In this document: piece by piece, positions 1 to 8,414 of the stretch
How positions within the stretch are numbered: the stretch's first letter is position 1
Layout: every line of letters starts with the position of its first letter
NCBI GenBank assembly: GCA_009908855.1
Contig: JAAAOM010000049.1
Coordinates: 1-55,868, forward strand
From: Bacteroidota bacterium
Lineage (GTDB): Bacteria > Bacteroidota > Bacteroidia > Bacteroidales > JAAAOM01
Direction of reading: 5' to 3'
Length of the DNA stretch: 55,868 nucleotides
Translations under genes and position numbers: made by a program
The notes under the pieces: model-generated
Told to the model about the DNA's origin: nothing
The model's input: the letters and a program-made list of their open reading frames with translations, nothing else
Database searches by the model: none

Positions 1-1
1 C

Positions 2-124
2 CGTAAAGGTTATTGGCATGTGTCGAATAGTTTTATTGTTTCCCGAACCATAACCAATGAACGTGTATCAAAGGCGGGTTATCTTACGTTCTCGGAATAT
101 TACCTCAAAGTGAGGGTGGGCTAA
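2..124 (+). CDS. ltrA: Group II intron reverse transcriptase/maturase, C-terminal end (partial)
   Basis: An open frame runs from base 2 to a TAA at 122-124 and encodes 40 residues. It begins RKGYWHVSNSF, continues through VSRTITNERVSKAGY and ends in EYYLKVRVG. This is the characteristic tail of bacterial group II intron-encoded proteins: a GYW...S motif, then a 'lsn.rl.k.Gy.s...Y..v' pattern. The stop falls four bases before domain V, as is normal for these introns. Such proteins provide reverse transcription and splicing (maturase) for retrohoming. The catalytic YADD region is off the window, so activity cannot be judged. The match is from memory of the family. Confidence 0.75.
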   Translation, partial: RKGYWHVSNSFIVSRTITNERVSKAGYLTFSEYYLKVRVG

Positions 125-127
125 GGA

Positions 128-203
128 ACCGCCGTATACGGAACCGTACGTACGGTGGTGTGAGAGGACAGATAGGGAAGTAATCCCTATCTTCCTACTC
201 GAT
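128..203 (+). ncRNA. Group II intron domains V and VI
   Basis: Domain V: 128-136 pairs with 151-159 (ACCGCCGTA with TACGGTGGT, one G-U pair). An inner TACG/CGTA stem follows with a GAAC loop (141-144) and a two-base CG bulge at 149-150, the standard D5 shape. Domain VI: GAG-AGGA (162-168) pairs with TCCT-A-CTC (193-200), leaving A197 bulged as branch point. The distal stem 170-178/184-192 has a 5-base loop. The 3' end is placed at 203. Confidence 0.75.
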
Positions 204-212
204 TAATTGTAG

Positions 213-338
213 AAAATATTATTAAATGAGTGTCGGATTACACGCCTAAAGCCAGAAAAACTAAAAAATGAATACCTGAAAATTCCTCTCTTGTTCCGAA
301 TAATCCCGGGAGAAGATAGGTGGAAATTAAATAATTAA
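213..338 (+). pseudogene. Possible C-terminal fragment of an outer-membrane beta-barrel protein
   Basis: After the intron an open frame (213-338, stop TAA 336-338) reads LKPEKLKNEYLKIPLLFRI followed by IPGEDRWKL. The 'YL.IPLL.r' pattern resembles PorT/OMP_b-brl_2 type barrel proteins of Bacteroidota. It has no start codon and is preceded in frame by stops at 204-206 and 210-212. It is at most a remnant, perhaps of the gene near which the intron inserted. The identification is weak. Confidence 0.25.
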
Positions 339-383
339 TTCATTTTTCATTTTTTCGTAGCATAATCCGATAGACATATACTT

Positions 384-2030
384 TTAATTTCTTTCCAGTA
401 CCAGCGTTTTGGTTGTGGCATCGCATACTTCTGTGGGACCAAAATATTGTATGGGGCCCGGGTAAACAAACTGTGTTTTTTCCGCCCATTTTTCGCGATT
501 GCTAACAAACTCCTGGTATGGTTTGTCATCGAGTCTTACCAGCGCTTTTTGAATAACAGGTTTCATTTTACCATGACGTTTTTCCATATTCATGAGCATG
601 GTAATTGGCACACCGCCGGCAATCCATTTGTCCGCTGAAGCCGTTAAATTGCGAACAGAGGCCATATAGCCGGTTTTACCATTGCAGATCAATGCGGCAG
701 CTGTATAACCCAGTGCATAACAATAATCGGCATCAAAGTTAGATGGTGCTGCACACCGGCCTTCATATCCGAAAAAGTGTGTCTGGCTTGAGAATTTACC
801 ATTGTATTTTCCTTTGGCTTTCCATTCGCGCAACAGGTCCTCTACCATGTCCAGTAATAGTTTTTCCGTTTCAATTCGGGAAACCTGTACATTACCGTGC
901 GGATCGCGGTCGGCTAATAGTTGTATCTGAATGTTATAAGGAAGTGAACTGAATACTTTGGATGAGTGGTCGCTTAAATTTTTATTTACAAACTGAAACT
1001 TATCATCTTCGGTTTGCAGGCTGGAAAAGTATTGTTCATTCTCAGCCAGCAGATCATTTAATTCTGAAATCAATATTTTCATTTCCGGTACGAATTCTAT
1101 TAACCCCTCAGGAACGAGCACTGTTCCGAAATTATCGCCATTTTCAGCTCTTTTGGCCACTACAGAGGCAATATATTCTACTATTTGCCCCAATGTTTGC
1201 TTTTTCTCCTCAACTTCTTCCGAAATAAGTGTGATGTTTGGCTGTGTTTGCAATGCACATTCAAGTGCTATATGAGTAGCTGAACGGCCCATTAATTTTA
1301 TAAAGTGCCAATATTTTTTGGCTGAATTGGCATCGCGCTGTATATTACCGATTAACTCGGAATAAACTTTACAGGCGGTATCAAAACCAAATGATGTTTC
1401 AATCATTTCGTTTTTTAGGTCACCGTCAATGGTTTTGGGGCAACCAATTACCTGCACACCCGCCTCTTTTTGTTTATAATATTCGGCCAGCACGCATGCG
1501 TTTGTGTTTGAGTCGTCTCCGCCAATTATCACCAATGCATTGATACCAATTTCTTTGCAATGTTTTAATCCTTCTTCAAATTGGGATTCCTCTTCCAGTT
1601 TGGTACGGCCTGAACCAATTATGTCGAAGCCACCGGTGTTACGGTACTCGTCAATGATATCGGCGGTTAGCTCCATGTAATTCCCGTCTACCAATCCACC
1701 AGGACCACCCAGGAAACCATATAATTTGCTTTCCGGATTTAATTTTTTCAATCCATCAAAAATTCCTGCAATCACATTATGTCCGCCTGGTGCCTGCCCG
1801 CCTGACAAAATCACACCAACCTTTGCGGCTGGATAATTTTGCTCGGTACTTGAGCTATAAAAGTTAAGAAGTGGCATACCGTAGGTGTTGGGAAACATTT
1901 TTTTAATTTCTGCCTGATCAGCTACCGACTGTGTTTCTTTACCTTCATTCACAGCAAATACATTTTGCAGTGAGGTAGGTAATTTCGGTTGGTATGATGC
2001 TCTGGCAATTTGTAAAGGACTCTTAATCAT
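384..2030 (-). CDS. pfp: Diphosphate--fructose-6-phosphate 1-phosphotransferase (PPi-dependent PFK)
   Basis: A 548-residue glycolytic enzyme that reversibly phosphorylates fructose 6-phosphate using pyrophosphate in the cytosol. It carries the PFK signatures: GGQAPGGHN near residue 80, GGPGGL near 107, [11 protein letters not shown] near 170, PKTIDGDL near 199 and [11 protein letters not shown] near 248. The GGDD motif (rather than GGDG) and the length of about 550 residues mark the PPi-dependent 'long' PFP clade rather than ATP-PFK. Translation starts at ATG 2028-2030 with MIKSPLQIA. It is transcribed alone on the minus strand, and nearly 500 bp without a plausible gene lies upstream. The family call is firm; cofactor preference is inferred from the motif. 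Confidence 0.93.
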   Translation of the reverse strand: MIKSPLQIARASYQPKLPTSLQNVFAVNEGKETQSVADQAEIKKMFPNTYGMPLLNFYSSSTEQNYPAAKVGVILSGGQAPGGHNVIAGIFDGLKKLNPESKLYGFLGGPGGLVDGNYMELTADIIDEYRNTGGFDIIGSGRTKLEEESQFEEGLKHCKEIGINALVIIGGDDSNTNACVLAEYYKQKEAGVQVIGCPKTIDGDLKNEMIETSFGFDTACKVYSELIGNIQRDANSAKKYWHFIKLMGRSATHIALECALQTQPNITLISEEVEEKKQTLGQIVEYIASVVAKRAENGDNFGTVLVPEGLIEFVPEMKILISELNDLLAENEQYFSSLQTEDDKFQFVNKNLSDHSSKVFSSLPYNIQIQLLADRDPHGNVQVSRIETEKLLLDMVEDLLREWKAKGKYNGKFSSQTHFFGYEGRCAAPSNFDADYCYALGYTAAALICNGKTGYMASVRNLTASADKWIAGGVPITMLMNMEKRHGKMKPVIQKALVRLDDKPYQEFVSNREKWAEKTQFVYPGPIQYFGPTEVCDATTKTLVLERN

Positions 2031-2469
2031 GCTTACAATATTTAATAAAGTTTACAATTTCACTGAATTTTGAAAATAAGTCGCAAATATGAAAATATAT
2101 TTTAAAAAAAACGAATTACGACAGGTTATGAAATTGCTAAATATTGCGATTGGCGATTTACGAATACAGCAGAATGAAGAAAATGAAATTACCATATTCA
2201 ACATGTAACTATCAAAAAAAATTCCAATTTTAAATGGTGTTGAATATGCGTCTCCGTATAAGGCTTATACTTTGCGACTAAAGACACACAGGTTTAACTA
2301 ATTGACTGCAGTGGATTTAAATTCGATTTAGTCCTCCAATTTCGGTTATTCCCTATTTGTCACCTTTTTATTTAGGTGCATTCATACTATCGAGGGCTCG
2401 GTAAAAATGGTGTTTTTGGCGCCATGCATTATTTATTCTAATGCTATAAAATGGCGTGCAAAAGAATGA
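2031..2469. other. Intergenic region upstream of pfp
   Basis: No supported gene. A 39-codon ORF begins at 2089 (MKIYFKKNELRQVMK) but has no recognisable family. The promoter of pfp must lie near the left end; I find no perfect CAAAnnTA (minus-strand -7). An imperfect inverted repeat (GCGCCAT 2419-2425 with ATGGCGT 2451-2457, plus GCATTA/TAATGC inside) lies just before the toxin gene and could be an operator left from a toxin-antitoxin operon. Confidence 0.4.
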
Positions 2470-2502
2470 TTTGCTCTAAAACGTAATGCTGCAAAAGATG
2501 AT

Positions 2503-2751
2503 TTGATTCGAATTCATCATTATGGAGTAAGAAAATTTGGAATCGCACAAGCAGATAAATACTTTGAAACCTTTTTTGATTATTTTGAAATTATCGTTCA
2601 AAGACCATTTTCCTTTGAATCAGTTGAACATTTAAAAAGCGGTTATCGTCGATGTGTGTGTGGTGTTGATAGTATTTACTACAGGATAAAAGATGATACA
2701 GTCGAAATCATGGCAATTATAGGAAGGCAAGATATAAACAATTACCTATAA
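2503..2751 (+). CDS. RelE/ParE-family toxin, 5' end damaged, no antitoxin
   Basis: The frame reads HHYGVRKFGIAQADKYF, then GYRRCVCGVDSIYYRI and VEIMAIIGRQDINNYL, the typical body and C-terminus of Bacteroidota ParE-like toxins that act on gyrase or ribosomes. The same frame is open back to 2470 and would supply the missing FALKRNAAKDDLIR start, but there is no in-frame ATG. An ATG at 2466 would be in frame if one base were added near 2470. The gene therefore probably suffered a 1-base deletion at its start; TTG 2503 is only the first alternative start. No ribbon-helix-helix antitoxin gene precedes it. It is likely an inactive remnant. Confidence 0.6.
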   Translation: MIRIHHYGVRKFGIAQADKYFETFFDYFEIIVQRPFSFESVEHLKSGYRRCVCGVDSIYYRIKDDTVEIMAIIGRQDINNYL

Positions 2752-2822
2752 TGTATTTATATTTACTGTTAATCAGCAACTTACGATTAAAGAAGGTTGA
2801 AAAAATTCTCGTCTTCGTGTAT

Positions 2823-2842
2823 GGCTTCGACTACGCTCAGCC
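2823..2842. repeat. REP-like imperfect palindrome
   Basis: GGCT-TCGACTACGCTC-AGCC is an imperfect palindrome of a kind I recall as a recurrent intergenic repeat in Bacteroidota genomes ('cttcgactacgctcagc'). It lies in the 250-bp gene-free stretch between the toxin remnant and the IS element. Recurrence cannot be tested in this window. Confidence 0.4.
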
Positions 2843-2994
2843 GGACTGCAAGGTTTATAAAAATGTCCGTTCTCTCTTCTTGCATTCATCTTCTTCCTCT
2901 TTCTTTCAGCTTTCAGCTTCTTCCTCTTGCTCCTTACTCAAACTCAAACTTCTAATTTCCGGATTCTATATTAATTCATCGACTTGGAGTATAT

Positions 2995-3002
2995 TACTTA
3001 AA
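2995..3002. repeat. Target site duplication, left copy (TACTTAAA)
   Basis: Eight bases TACTTAAA directly precede the left end of the IS element and are repeated at 3980-3987. Eight-base duplications are characteristic of the IS1595 family. Confidence 0.9.
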
Positions 3003-3979
3003 ACTGGGGTATGCACATATAACATATTAATAAATGCTGTAAATTTGGGGCGTATGGAGCCCCCGAAGAATCAAATGGAATTTGAAAGATTGTTCACAAC
3101 GGAAGATCAATGCATGGCGTACTTGGAAGAGTTTCGTTTTCCGAATGGATATTCTTGCCGAAAATGCGGTCATAAGGAAAATTGGGTAAACTGCCGGGGA
3201 TTGTTGATTTGCAAATACTGTAAAGATGAACTTTCTATTACAGCAGGGACTATCTTTCATAGGAGCAAATTACCCCTAACCACTATTTTTCGGGCTTTAT
3301 GGTGGATGGTTGCACAAAAGAACGGGGTGAGTGCAGTTGGACTTCAAAGGGTCTTGGGGCTCGGTAGTTATAGGACAGCGTGGACTTGGCTTCATAAGTT
3401 TAGGCGTTTGATGGTTTTTCCAGGAAGAGATAGGTTGTCAGGAAATGTTGAGGTTGATGAAACACTGGTTGGTGTTAAAAAAAGTGGTAAAAGAGGAAGG
3501 GGGGCAGAAGGGAAATCATTAGTTGTAGTTGCCGTCGAATTAATGAAAAAAGGAACAGGTCGGGTTCGGTTATCGATAATACCGGATGCGTCTAAAAGAA
3601 CATTGACCAAGTTTATTAAAGAAAACATCGAAGAAGGAAGCACCTTAATTACAGATGGCTGGAAAGGGTAAGTGGGTATTTCGGAAAAGGGATATGGACA
3701 TATTATTGAAGATAAGACTAAAATGTTGGATGGACAGGATGTATTGCCAAATGTTCACAGGATAGCTTCATTGCTTAAACGATGGCTCTTGGGAACTCAT
3801 CAAAATTTTATTGGAGAGCAATATCTCTCATACTATTTGGATGAGTATACATTTCGACATAATAGAAGAAAATCACATAGCAGGGGGCTGCTCTTTCAAA
3901 GATTGATAGAACAAGCAGTCATGCATGTACCTGTTGAATATGAATCAATTAAGAGTATGTGACATATGCATACCCCAGT
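3003..3979 (+). mobile_element. IS1595-family insertion sequence (977 bp), transposase interrupted
   Basis: The left end (from 3003) and right end (back from 3979) form an inverted repeat matching at 20 of 23 positions, starting ACTGGGGTATGCA on both sides. Both flanks carry the 8-bp duplication TACTTAAA. The element sits with its right end on the last base of the purA stop codon. The original stop (TAA) is preserved because the element supplies the same base. It holds one transposase gene with an in-frame stop. Confidence 0.92.
3054..3962 (+). pseudogene. IS1595-family (ISXO2-like) transposase with in-frame TAA
   Basis: From ATG 3054 the frame encodes a zinc-ribbon N-terminus (CRKCGHKENW ... 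CKYCKDE), then FRALWWMVAQKNGVSAVGLQ, the catalytic VDETLVG, TDGWKG and, after a TAA at 3669-3671, HRIASLLKRWLLGTHQ and YYLDEYTFRHNRR in the same frame. The intact relative at 16090 has DGWPGY at this place, so the stop replaces a tyrosine codon (TAC/TAT to TAA). Separated parts would lack catalytic residues, so the element is probably immobile without help. Sequence upstream of 3054 in the same frame is non-coding. Confidence 0.9.
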
Positions 3980-5244
3980 TACTTAAATATGGTTTGGTCG
4001 CGGTTTGGACCTACGGATAATATTTTTACCGGGACACCAACTTTCATTTCAATATAGTTGATATAGGATTTTAATGCATCGGGCATTTCATCCAGGGTTC
4101 GGTATGAAGATATTTCCTGGTTCCAACCTGGCAATTCAGTAAATACGGGTTCGATTTCGGTTTCAAGACAGTAGGGCATTATATCTTTTTCACCCTCCGG
4201 TGTACGGTATTTGGTACATACTTTAATGGTTTCAAATTCATTAAGCACATCGGCTTTGGTCATTACCAGTTGGGTAACACCATTGATCATAACAGCATAA
4301 CGTAGTGCGGGTAAATCGAGCCAGCCACATCGTCTTGGACGTCCGGTGGTGGCGCCGTATTCATGGCCCATATTACGCAGTTTATCACCGGTTTCGTCAT
4401 GTAGTTCGGTTGGAAAAGGGCCGCTGCCAACGCGCGTACAATAGGCTTTAAATATGCCAAAAATCTCACCTATTTTATTGGGCGCAACGCCTAATCCGGT
4501 GCAGGCTCCGGCTGAAATGGTATTCGAGGATGTTACGTAAGGATAGGAACCAAAATCGATATCCAGTAGTGTTCCTTGTGCCCCTTCAGCAAGTACGGTT
4601 TTTTGTGTATTAATTAAGTCGTTAATATAATATTCACTATCGATGATATTAAACTTTTTTAGGGCTTCAATCCCCTCAAACCACCCTTCTTCATAGTCTT
4701 TCAATGAATATTTAAAATCACTGTACTGGCAAAGCAGGGTTTCATGTTTTTCGATCAGGGTTTGGTATTTTTCTTTAAAACTGGCTGTAAGAATATCGCC
4801 CACGCGCAAGCCGTTTCGTCCGGTTTTATCCATGTAGGTAGGGCCGATTCCTTTCAGGGTGGAGCCAATTTTTGTTTTTCCTTTTGCTTTTTCGGATGCC
4901 TCGTCCAAAATTCGGTGAGAGGGGAGTATGAGGTGTGCTTTTTTGGAAATGAATAGGTTGTTGGTAAGGTCAATGTTTAATTGGGCGATACCTTCAATTT
5001 CCTTTTTAAAAATAATGGGATCGATAACTACACCATTGCCTATTACGTTAATCTGATCGCCCCGGAAAATACCGGAGGGAATGGTATGAAGTACATGTTT
5101 TACATCGTTAAATTCAAGTGAATGTCCGGCATTCGGACCACCCTGAAATCGGGCAATAACATCATAACGAGGTGTTAATACGTCAACGACTTTTCCTTTT
5201 CCTTCGTCACCCCACTGTAAACCTAAAAGAACATCAACTTTCAT
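3979..5244 (-). CDS. purA: Adenylosuccinate synthetase
   Basis: This 421-residue enzyme joins IMP and aspartate with GTP in the first committed step of AMP synthesis. It shows GLQWGDEGKGK near the N-terminus, GGPNAGHS, KGIGPTYMDKTGRNGLR near 130, AEGAQGTLLDIDFG near 220, and TTGRPRRCGWLDLPALR near 300, all diagnostic. The end reads GPNRDQTIFK and then TAA. The stop overlaps the right end of the IS element and its target duplication, but the reading frame is not altered. It lies 125 bp downstream of the Fur-family gene on the same strand and may be co-transcribed with rel and fur, an order I recall from other Bacteroidota. Confidence 0.97.
   Translation of the reverse strand: MKVDVLLGLQWGDEGKGKVVDVLTPRYDVIARFQGGPNAGHSLEFNDVKHVLHTIPSGIFRGDQINVIGNGVVIDPIIFKKEIEGIAQLNIDLTNNLFISKKAHLILPSHRILDEASEKAKGKTKIGSTLKGIGPTYMDKTGRNGLRVGDILTASFKEKYQTLIEKHETLLCQYSDFKYSLKDYEEGWFEGIEALKKFNIIDSEYYINDLINTQKTVLAEGAQGTLLDIDFGSYPYVTSSNTISAGACTGLGVAPNKIGEIFGIFKAYCTRVGSGPFPTELHDETGDKLRNMGHEYGATTGRPRRCGWLDLPALRYAVMINGVTQLVMTKADVLNEFETIKVCTKYRTPEGEKDIMPYCLETEIEPVFTELPGWNQEISSYRTLDEMPDALKSYINYIEMKVGVPVKILSVGPNRDQTIFK
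3980..3987. repeat. Target site duplication, right copy (TACTTAAA)
   Basis: Second copy of the 8-bp duplication of the IS1595 element. It overlaps the final codons and stop of purA (minus strand). Confidence 0.9.
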
Positions 5245-5369
5245 TGTAAGAACGGCTTAATATTTCTGGTTAAAAATGCAGCACAAGGTACAAAAATTAC
5301 CCATAAATAAAATTTAAATCTGTATGGATTACACGTAAATTATAAATAATTTCCGGTGGATTTTGGATA

Positions 5370-5855
5370 TCAACCTGATGCTTCCGAATTATTATTAAGT
5401 GCAGGTTCTTCGGCTGGTTCTTTCTTTTTGGTTCCGTAAATATAGAGTGAATGGTGTGAAAGATTAAATCCGTTAATTTCACAGGCGGTTTTAATAATCT
5501 CCTGCATGCGCGGATCACAGAACTCTATTACTTCACCATTTTCCATATCAATCAGATGGTCATGTTGCATGCATTGGTAGGCTTTTTCGAACTGGGCTAT
5601 GTTCTTGCCAAACTGATGCTTTACTACCAGGTTGCAGTCCAGCAACAACTCGATGGTATTATACAGTGTTGCCCTGCTAACCCTGTAGTTTTTGTTTTTC
5701 ATAAAAATGTACAGGGTTTCAATGTCGAAATGGCCATCGCGTGAGTAAATTTCATCCAGAATTGCGTAACGCTCCGGGGTCTTTCTGTGCCCTTTTTTCT
5801 CTAAATAATCGGTAAAAATTTTTTTTACAGTATCTTTGGTTTCGGTTGACACCAT
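5370..5855 (-). CDS. fur: Fur/PerR-family metal-dependent transcriptional repressor
   Basis: A 161-residue regulator with a winged helix ([14 protein letters not shown] ... [15 protein letters not shown]) and a C-terminal dimer domain carrying [16 protein letters not shown] and HHSLYIYGT, the His-rich regulatory metal region of the Fur superfamily. The usual pair of structural CxxC motifs is not present; Cys residues occur at CMQHDH and EFCDPR. The last 15 residues are acidic and low complexity. A perfect 7-1-7 palindrome of PerR/Fur-box type lies 51 bp before its start, so autoregulation is likely. It sits between rel and purA. Whether it senses Fe(II), peroxide or another metal cannot be told from the sequence. 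Confidence 0.88.
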   Translation of the reverse strand: MVSTETKDTVKKIFTDYLEKKGHRKTPERYAILDEIYSRDGHFDIETLYIFMKNKNYRVSRATLYNTIELLLDCNLVVKHQFGKNIAQFEKAYQCMQHDHLIDMENGEVIEFCDPRMQEIIKTACEINGFNLSHHSLYIYGTKKKEPAEEPALNNNSEASG

Positions 5856-5905
5856 ACTTAGACTAATTAAAAATAATGCTCTAATATAGAAATTTTTTTT
5901 AAACC

Positions 5906-5920
5906 TTAGAATAATTCTAA
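5906..5920. promoter_or_regulatory. PerR/Fur-type palindromic operator
   Basis: TTAGAAT-A-ATTCTAA is a perfect 7-1-7 inverted repeat that closely matches the known PerR box TTATAATnATTATAA. It lies 51-65 bp upstream of the Fur-family start codon on the minus strand. It probably mediates autorepression. Confidence 0.7.
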
Positions 5921-5986
5921 ATTAATTCCTGACAATTTTAACAGACATCAGCTGTTGCCAAGCGATGATGAAAGCGGGTTTTGGAT

Positions 5987-8227
5987 TTAATTTATTTCAT
6001 CATTTATATGTTCAACCCTACTAACAGATTCTACGCCTTTTATTTTCATTAAATTCATAATGAGGTTGTTTAAATCCTTAACACTATGAATGTAAAGTGC
6101 AATGGTGCCTTCAAAAATACCATCGTGGCTTACAAGGTTAATATTTCGGATATTTACATTTAACTGCTTGGTAATGATGGTGGTTATATCATTATACACC
6201 CCGAAACGATCGAAACCGTTAAGTTGTATATGGCTTAGGAATGATAGCACTTTATGAGTTGTCCATTTGGCTGTAACCATACGTTCGGCATGGCTTGACA
6301 TCAGACGAATGGCATTGGGGCAGGAGCTTTTATGTACGTCCATTACCTCGTTGTAGTTCAAAAAGGATACAATATCATCTCCTGGTATGGGATTGCAACA
6401 CTTGCTTATATTATAAACATTATCCGGATTATCAATGTCTTCCTTGATAATAAAAGGTGCATTTAACCGCACTTTCTGTGCTCCGTTCCGGGGTTTGTCT
6501 TCTTTTCGTGTTTTGGTAAACTGAAATCCCCAATATTTAATCCATTTATTTTGGGTATTTTTTTTCAGAATTTTTTTCAGGTTATCTAATTCGATAATAC
6601 CACTGCCAATTTTGCTGTACAACTCTTCTTTGCCCGATACTTCATAGGCTGGTAATAGCTTTCTGAAAATTCGTGCACTGGGTTTTAAGTTGATTTCGGC
6701 GAGTTTAGCTTCCAGTATGTTTTTGCCTTTTTCTGATCGGTTTTTGGTTTCGGCTTTAATGGCATTTTTGATTCCCTGTTTGGCTTTGGCCGTAACCACT
6801 TTGTTCAGAAAATCTCTTTTGGAGTGGTGTTTATCGGAAGTAATGATTTCAACCTGGTCGCCTGAATGTAACATGTAGTGCAACGATTCCAGTTTGTGAT
6901 TAACTTTTGCGCCAATGGCCTTGTGCCCGATTTCAGAGTGTATTTCATAAGCAAAATCCAATGCAATGGAACCTTTTGGAATGGTACGAATATCTCCTTT
7001 GGGTGTAAATACAAAAATTTCCTGTGCAAACAGGTTCATTTTAAATTCATCCAAAAATTCGAGTGCATCCGATTTGGGATCCTCCAACATTTCGCGGATA
7101 CGTTTGATCCATTTATCGAGTTCGGTTTGCTGTTCGTCGTTTTGTTTGTATTTCCAGTGTGCTGCATAGCCTTTTTCGGCAATTTCGTTCATGCGCTCGC
7201 TTCGTATCTGCACTTCCACCCAATTTCCATAAGGGCCCATAACAGTTGCATGCAGCGCTTCATAGCCGTTGGCTTTTGGGGTACTTACCCAATCGCGGAT
7301 ACGCTCGGGTTTGGGCATATAAACATCGGTAATGAGTGAATAAATATTCCAACATTGTGTTTTTTCCGGTATAACACCGCTCGGCTTAAAAATTACGCGT
7401 ACAGCCAGCAGATCATAAATCTCCTCGAATTTTACTTTTTTAATTTGCATCTTATTCCAGATGGAATAAATGGATTTGGGGCGACCGGAAATCTCAAAAT
7501 CAATGTTGTTGTCCTGTAGTTTTTGTTTGATCGGCTCGGTGAATGCATCCAGAAATTGTCGCCTGCTTTCCTTGCCAACTTTGAGGTTTTCTTTTATTTC
7601 CTGGTATTTATCAGGATATCGATATTTAAGGCTTAGGTCTTCGAGTTCGGTTTTTATCGAATACAATCCAAGTCGGTGCGCTAAGGGAGCATATAGATAT
7701 ATGGTCTCCGAGGAAATTTTCATTTGTTTAACCTTTGACATGCTATCCAGGGTGCGCATATTATGCAGGCGGTCGGCTAACTTGATAAGAATTACCCGTA
7801 CATCATCCGAGAGGGTAAGGAGCATTTTTCGAAAATTCTCGGCCTGAATGGTTGAATTATTATCGAAGACTTCTGATATTTTAGTAAGCCCATCGATGAT
7901 GGAAGCTATCTTATCATCAAAGTGATATTTTATGTCATCAAGGGTGTAGTCGGTATCCTCTACTACATCATGCAAAAAGGCACAGGCGATGGAACGTGCG
8001 CCAAGACCGATTTCGTTGCTTACAATTTTGGCGACATTAAGCGGGTGAAGAATAAATGGTTCGCCTGATTTGCGCACCATGCCTTTGTGTGCCTTAAAGG
8101 CAAAATCAAAGGCTTTTTGCACCAGTTCCCGCTGTTGGGGTTGTGAGCAGCGATAACAGTTATTAAGCAATTCCTTAAACTCTTCCAGTATTTTCTGATC
8201 CTCTGCTTTATCAACTACCTCTGCCAT
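5987..8227 (-). CDS. rel: Bifunctional (p)ppGpp synthetase/hydrolase, RelA/SpoT family
   Basis: This 746-residue stringent-response enzyme makes and degrades (p)ppGpp. The hydrolase HD domain is intact (HPLNVAKIV near 61, FLHDVVEDT at about 85-92, KLADRLHNMRTL near 150). The synthetase follows at about 240-350 (RPKSIYSIWNKM, YDLLAVRVIF, KANGYEALHATVMGPYG, VEVQIRSERM). A TGS domain begins at IFVFTPKGDIRTIPKGS (about 405). The C-terminal region has a Cys/His zinc-finger-like stretch (SKCCNPIPGDDI) and an ACT domain with RNINLVSHDGIFEG. Both catalytic halves look functional. It starts at ATG 8225-8227. The Fur gene lies 131 bp downstream. Confidence 0.96.
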   Translation of the reverse strand: MAEVVDKAEDQKILEEFKELLNNCYRCSQPQQRELVQKAFDFAFKAHKGMVRKSGEPFILHPLNVAKIVSNEIGLGARSIACAFLHDVVEDTDYTLDDIKYHFDDKIASIIDGLTKISEVFDNNSTIQAENFRKMLLTLSDDVRVILIKLADRLHNMRTLDSMSKVKQMKISSETIYLYAPLAHRLGLYSIKTELEDLSLKYRYPDKYQEIKENLKVGKESRRQFLDAFTEPIKQKLQDNNIDFEISGRPKSIYSIWNKMQIKKVKFEEIYDLLAVRVIFKPSGVIPEKTQCWNIYSLITDVYMPKPERIRDWVSTPKANGYEALHATVMGPYGNWVEVQIRSERMNEIAEKGYAAHWKYKQNDEQQTELDKWIKRIREMLEDPKSDALEFLDEFKMNLFAQEIFVFTPKGDIRTIPKGSIALDFAYEIHSEIGHKAIGAKVNHKLESLHYMLHSGDQVEIITSDKHHSKRDFLNKVVTAKAKQGIKNAIKAETKNRSEKGKNILEAKLAEINLKPSARIFRKLLPAYEVSGKEELYSKIGSGIIELDNLKKILKKNTQNKWIKYWGFQFTKTRKEDKPRNGAQKVRLNAPFIIKEDIDNPDNVYNISKCCNPIPGDDIVSFLNYNEVMDVHKSSCPNAIRLMSSHAERMVTAKWTTHKVLSFLSHIQLNGFDRFGVYNDITTIITKQLNVNIRNINLVSHDGIFEGTIALYIHSVKDLNNLIMNLMKIKGVESVSRVEHINDEIN

Positions 8228-8256
8228 ATTCAGAATCTGTAATGGATTTAATCTTA

Positions 8257-8264
8257 CAAAGTTA
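8257..8264 (-). promoter_or_regulatory. Candidate -7 element for rel
   Basis: CAAAGTTA on the plus strand reads TAACTTTG on the minus strand, matching the Bacteroidota -7 consensus TAnnTTTG, 30 bp before the rel start. No convincing -33 TTTG is seen at the right spacing, so confidence is limited. Confidence 0.35.
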
Positions 8265-8299
8265 GCGAAAAATGTTTAAGGACGTGATAGTACTAGCCG

Positions 8300-8339
8300 C
8301 CAAATTACTATTTAGCCAGTATAAAATATCCTTTATCAA
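8300..8339. repeat. 40-bp direct repeat, left copy (flanks RAYT unit)
   Basis: Identical to 9003-9042 except for one base (T8329 against G9032). The right copy is the true 3' end of the neighbouring T9SS gene: its last 10 codons, stop and a few bases beyond. This left copy therefore duplicates a gene end on the far side of the transposase. Confidence 0.9.
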
Positions 8340-8353
8340 GGTTTTCTTTAAAT

Positions 8354-8380
8354 GCTAGCGCACGCGTGTCGCGTGTGCTA
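8354..8380. repeat. REP palindrome, left end of RAYT unit
   Basis: A 27-base GC-rich imperfect palindrome (TAGCgCACGCG...CGCGTGTGCTA type). It occurs in inverted orientation at 8969-8995 with one mismatch. REP pairs of this kind are the substrates of RAYT transposases. Confidence 0.85.
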
Positions 8381-8414
8381 TAATTTTTTATATTGCTTTT
8401 CCAAACGCCATCTT

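Larger units (their letters stand above)
1..203 (+). mobile_element. Group II intron, 3' part (5' part outside window)
   Basis: The window opens inside a group II intron. It holds the last 40 codons of the intron-encoded reverse transcriptase/maturase, followed by sequence that folds as domains V and VI and ends in the expected AY dinucleotide (AT at 202-203). The ribozyme core and most of the protein lie upstream of base 1. The 3' boundary at 203 is inferred from the branch-point A at 197, seven bases from the end, which is the usual distance. Confidence 0.8.

Noticed and set aside
2419..2457. Possible attC site before the ParE-like gene
   Set aside because: The palindrome lacks a recognisable core site (GTTRRRY) and there is no integron integrase; it is better kept as an operator remnant.
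2751..3053. N-terminal extension of the first IS1595 transposase
   Set aside because: The extension runs through the target duplication and IS terminal repeat and is low complexity (Ser/Phe/Leu-rich). The homologous copy begins at the internal Met.
8352..8414. Longer start of the RAYT transposase
   Set aside because: These codons lie in the REP palindrome, and the family starts at MSRKYKF.
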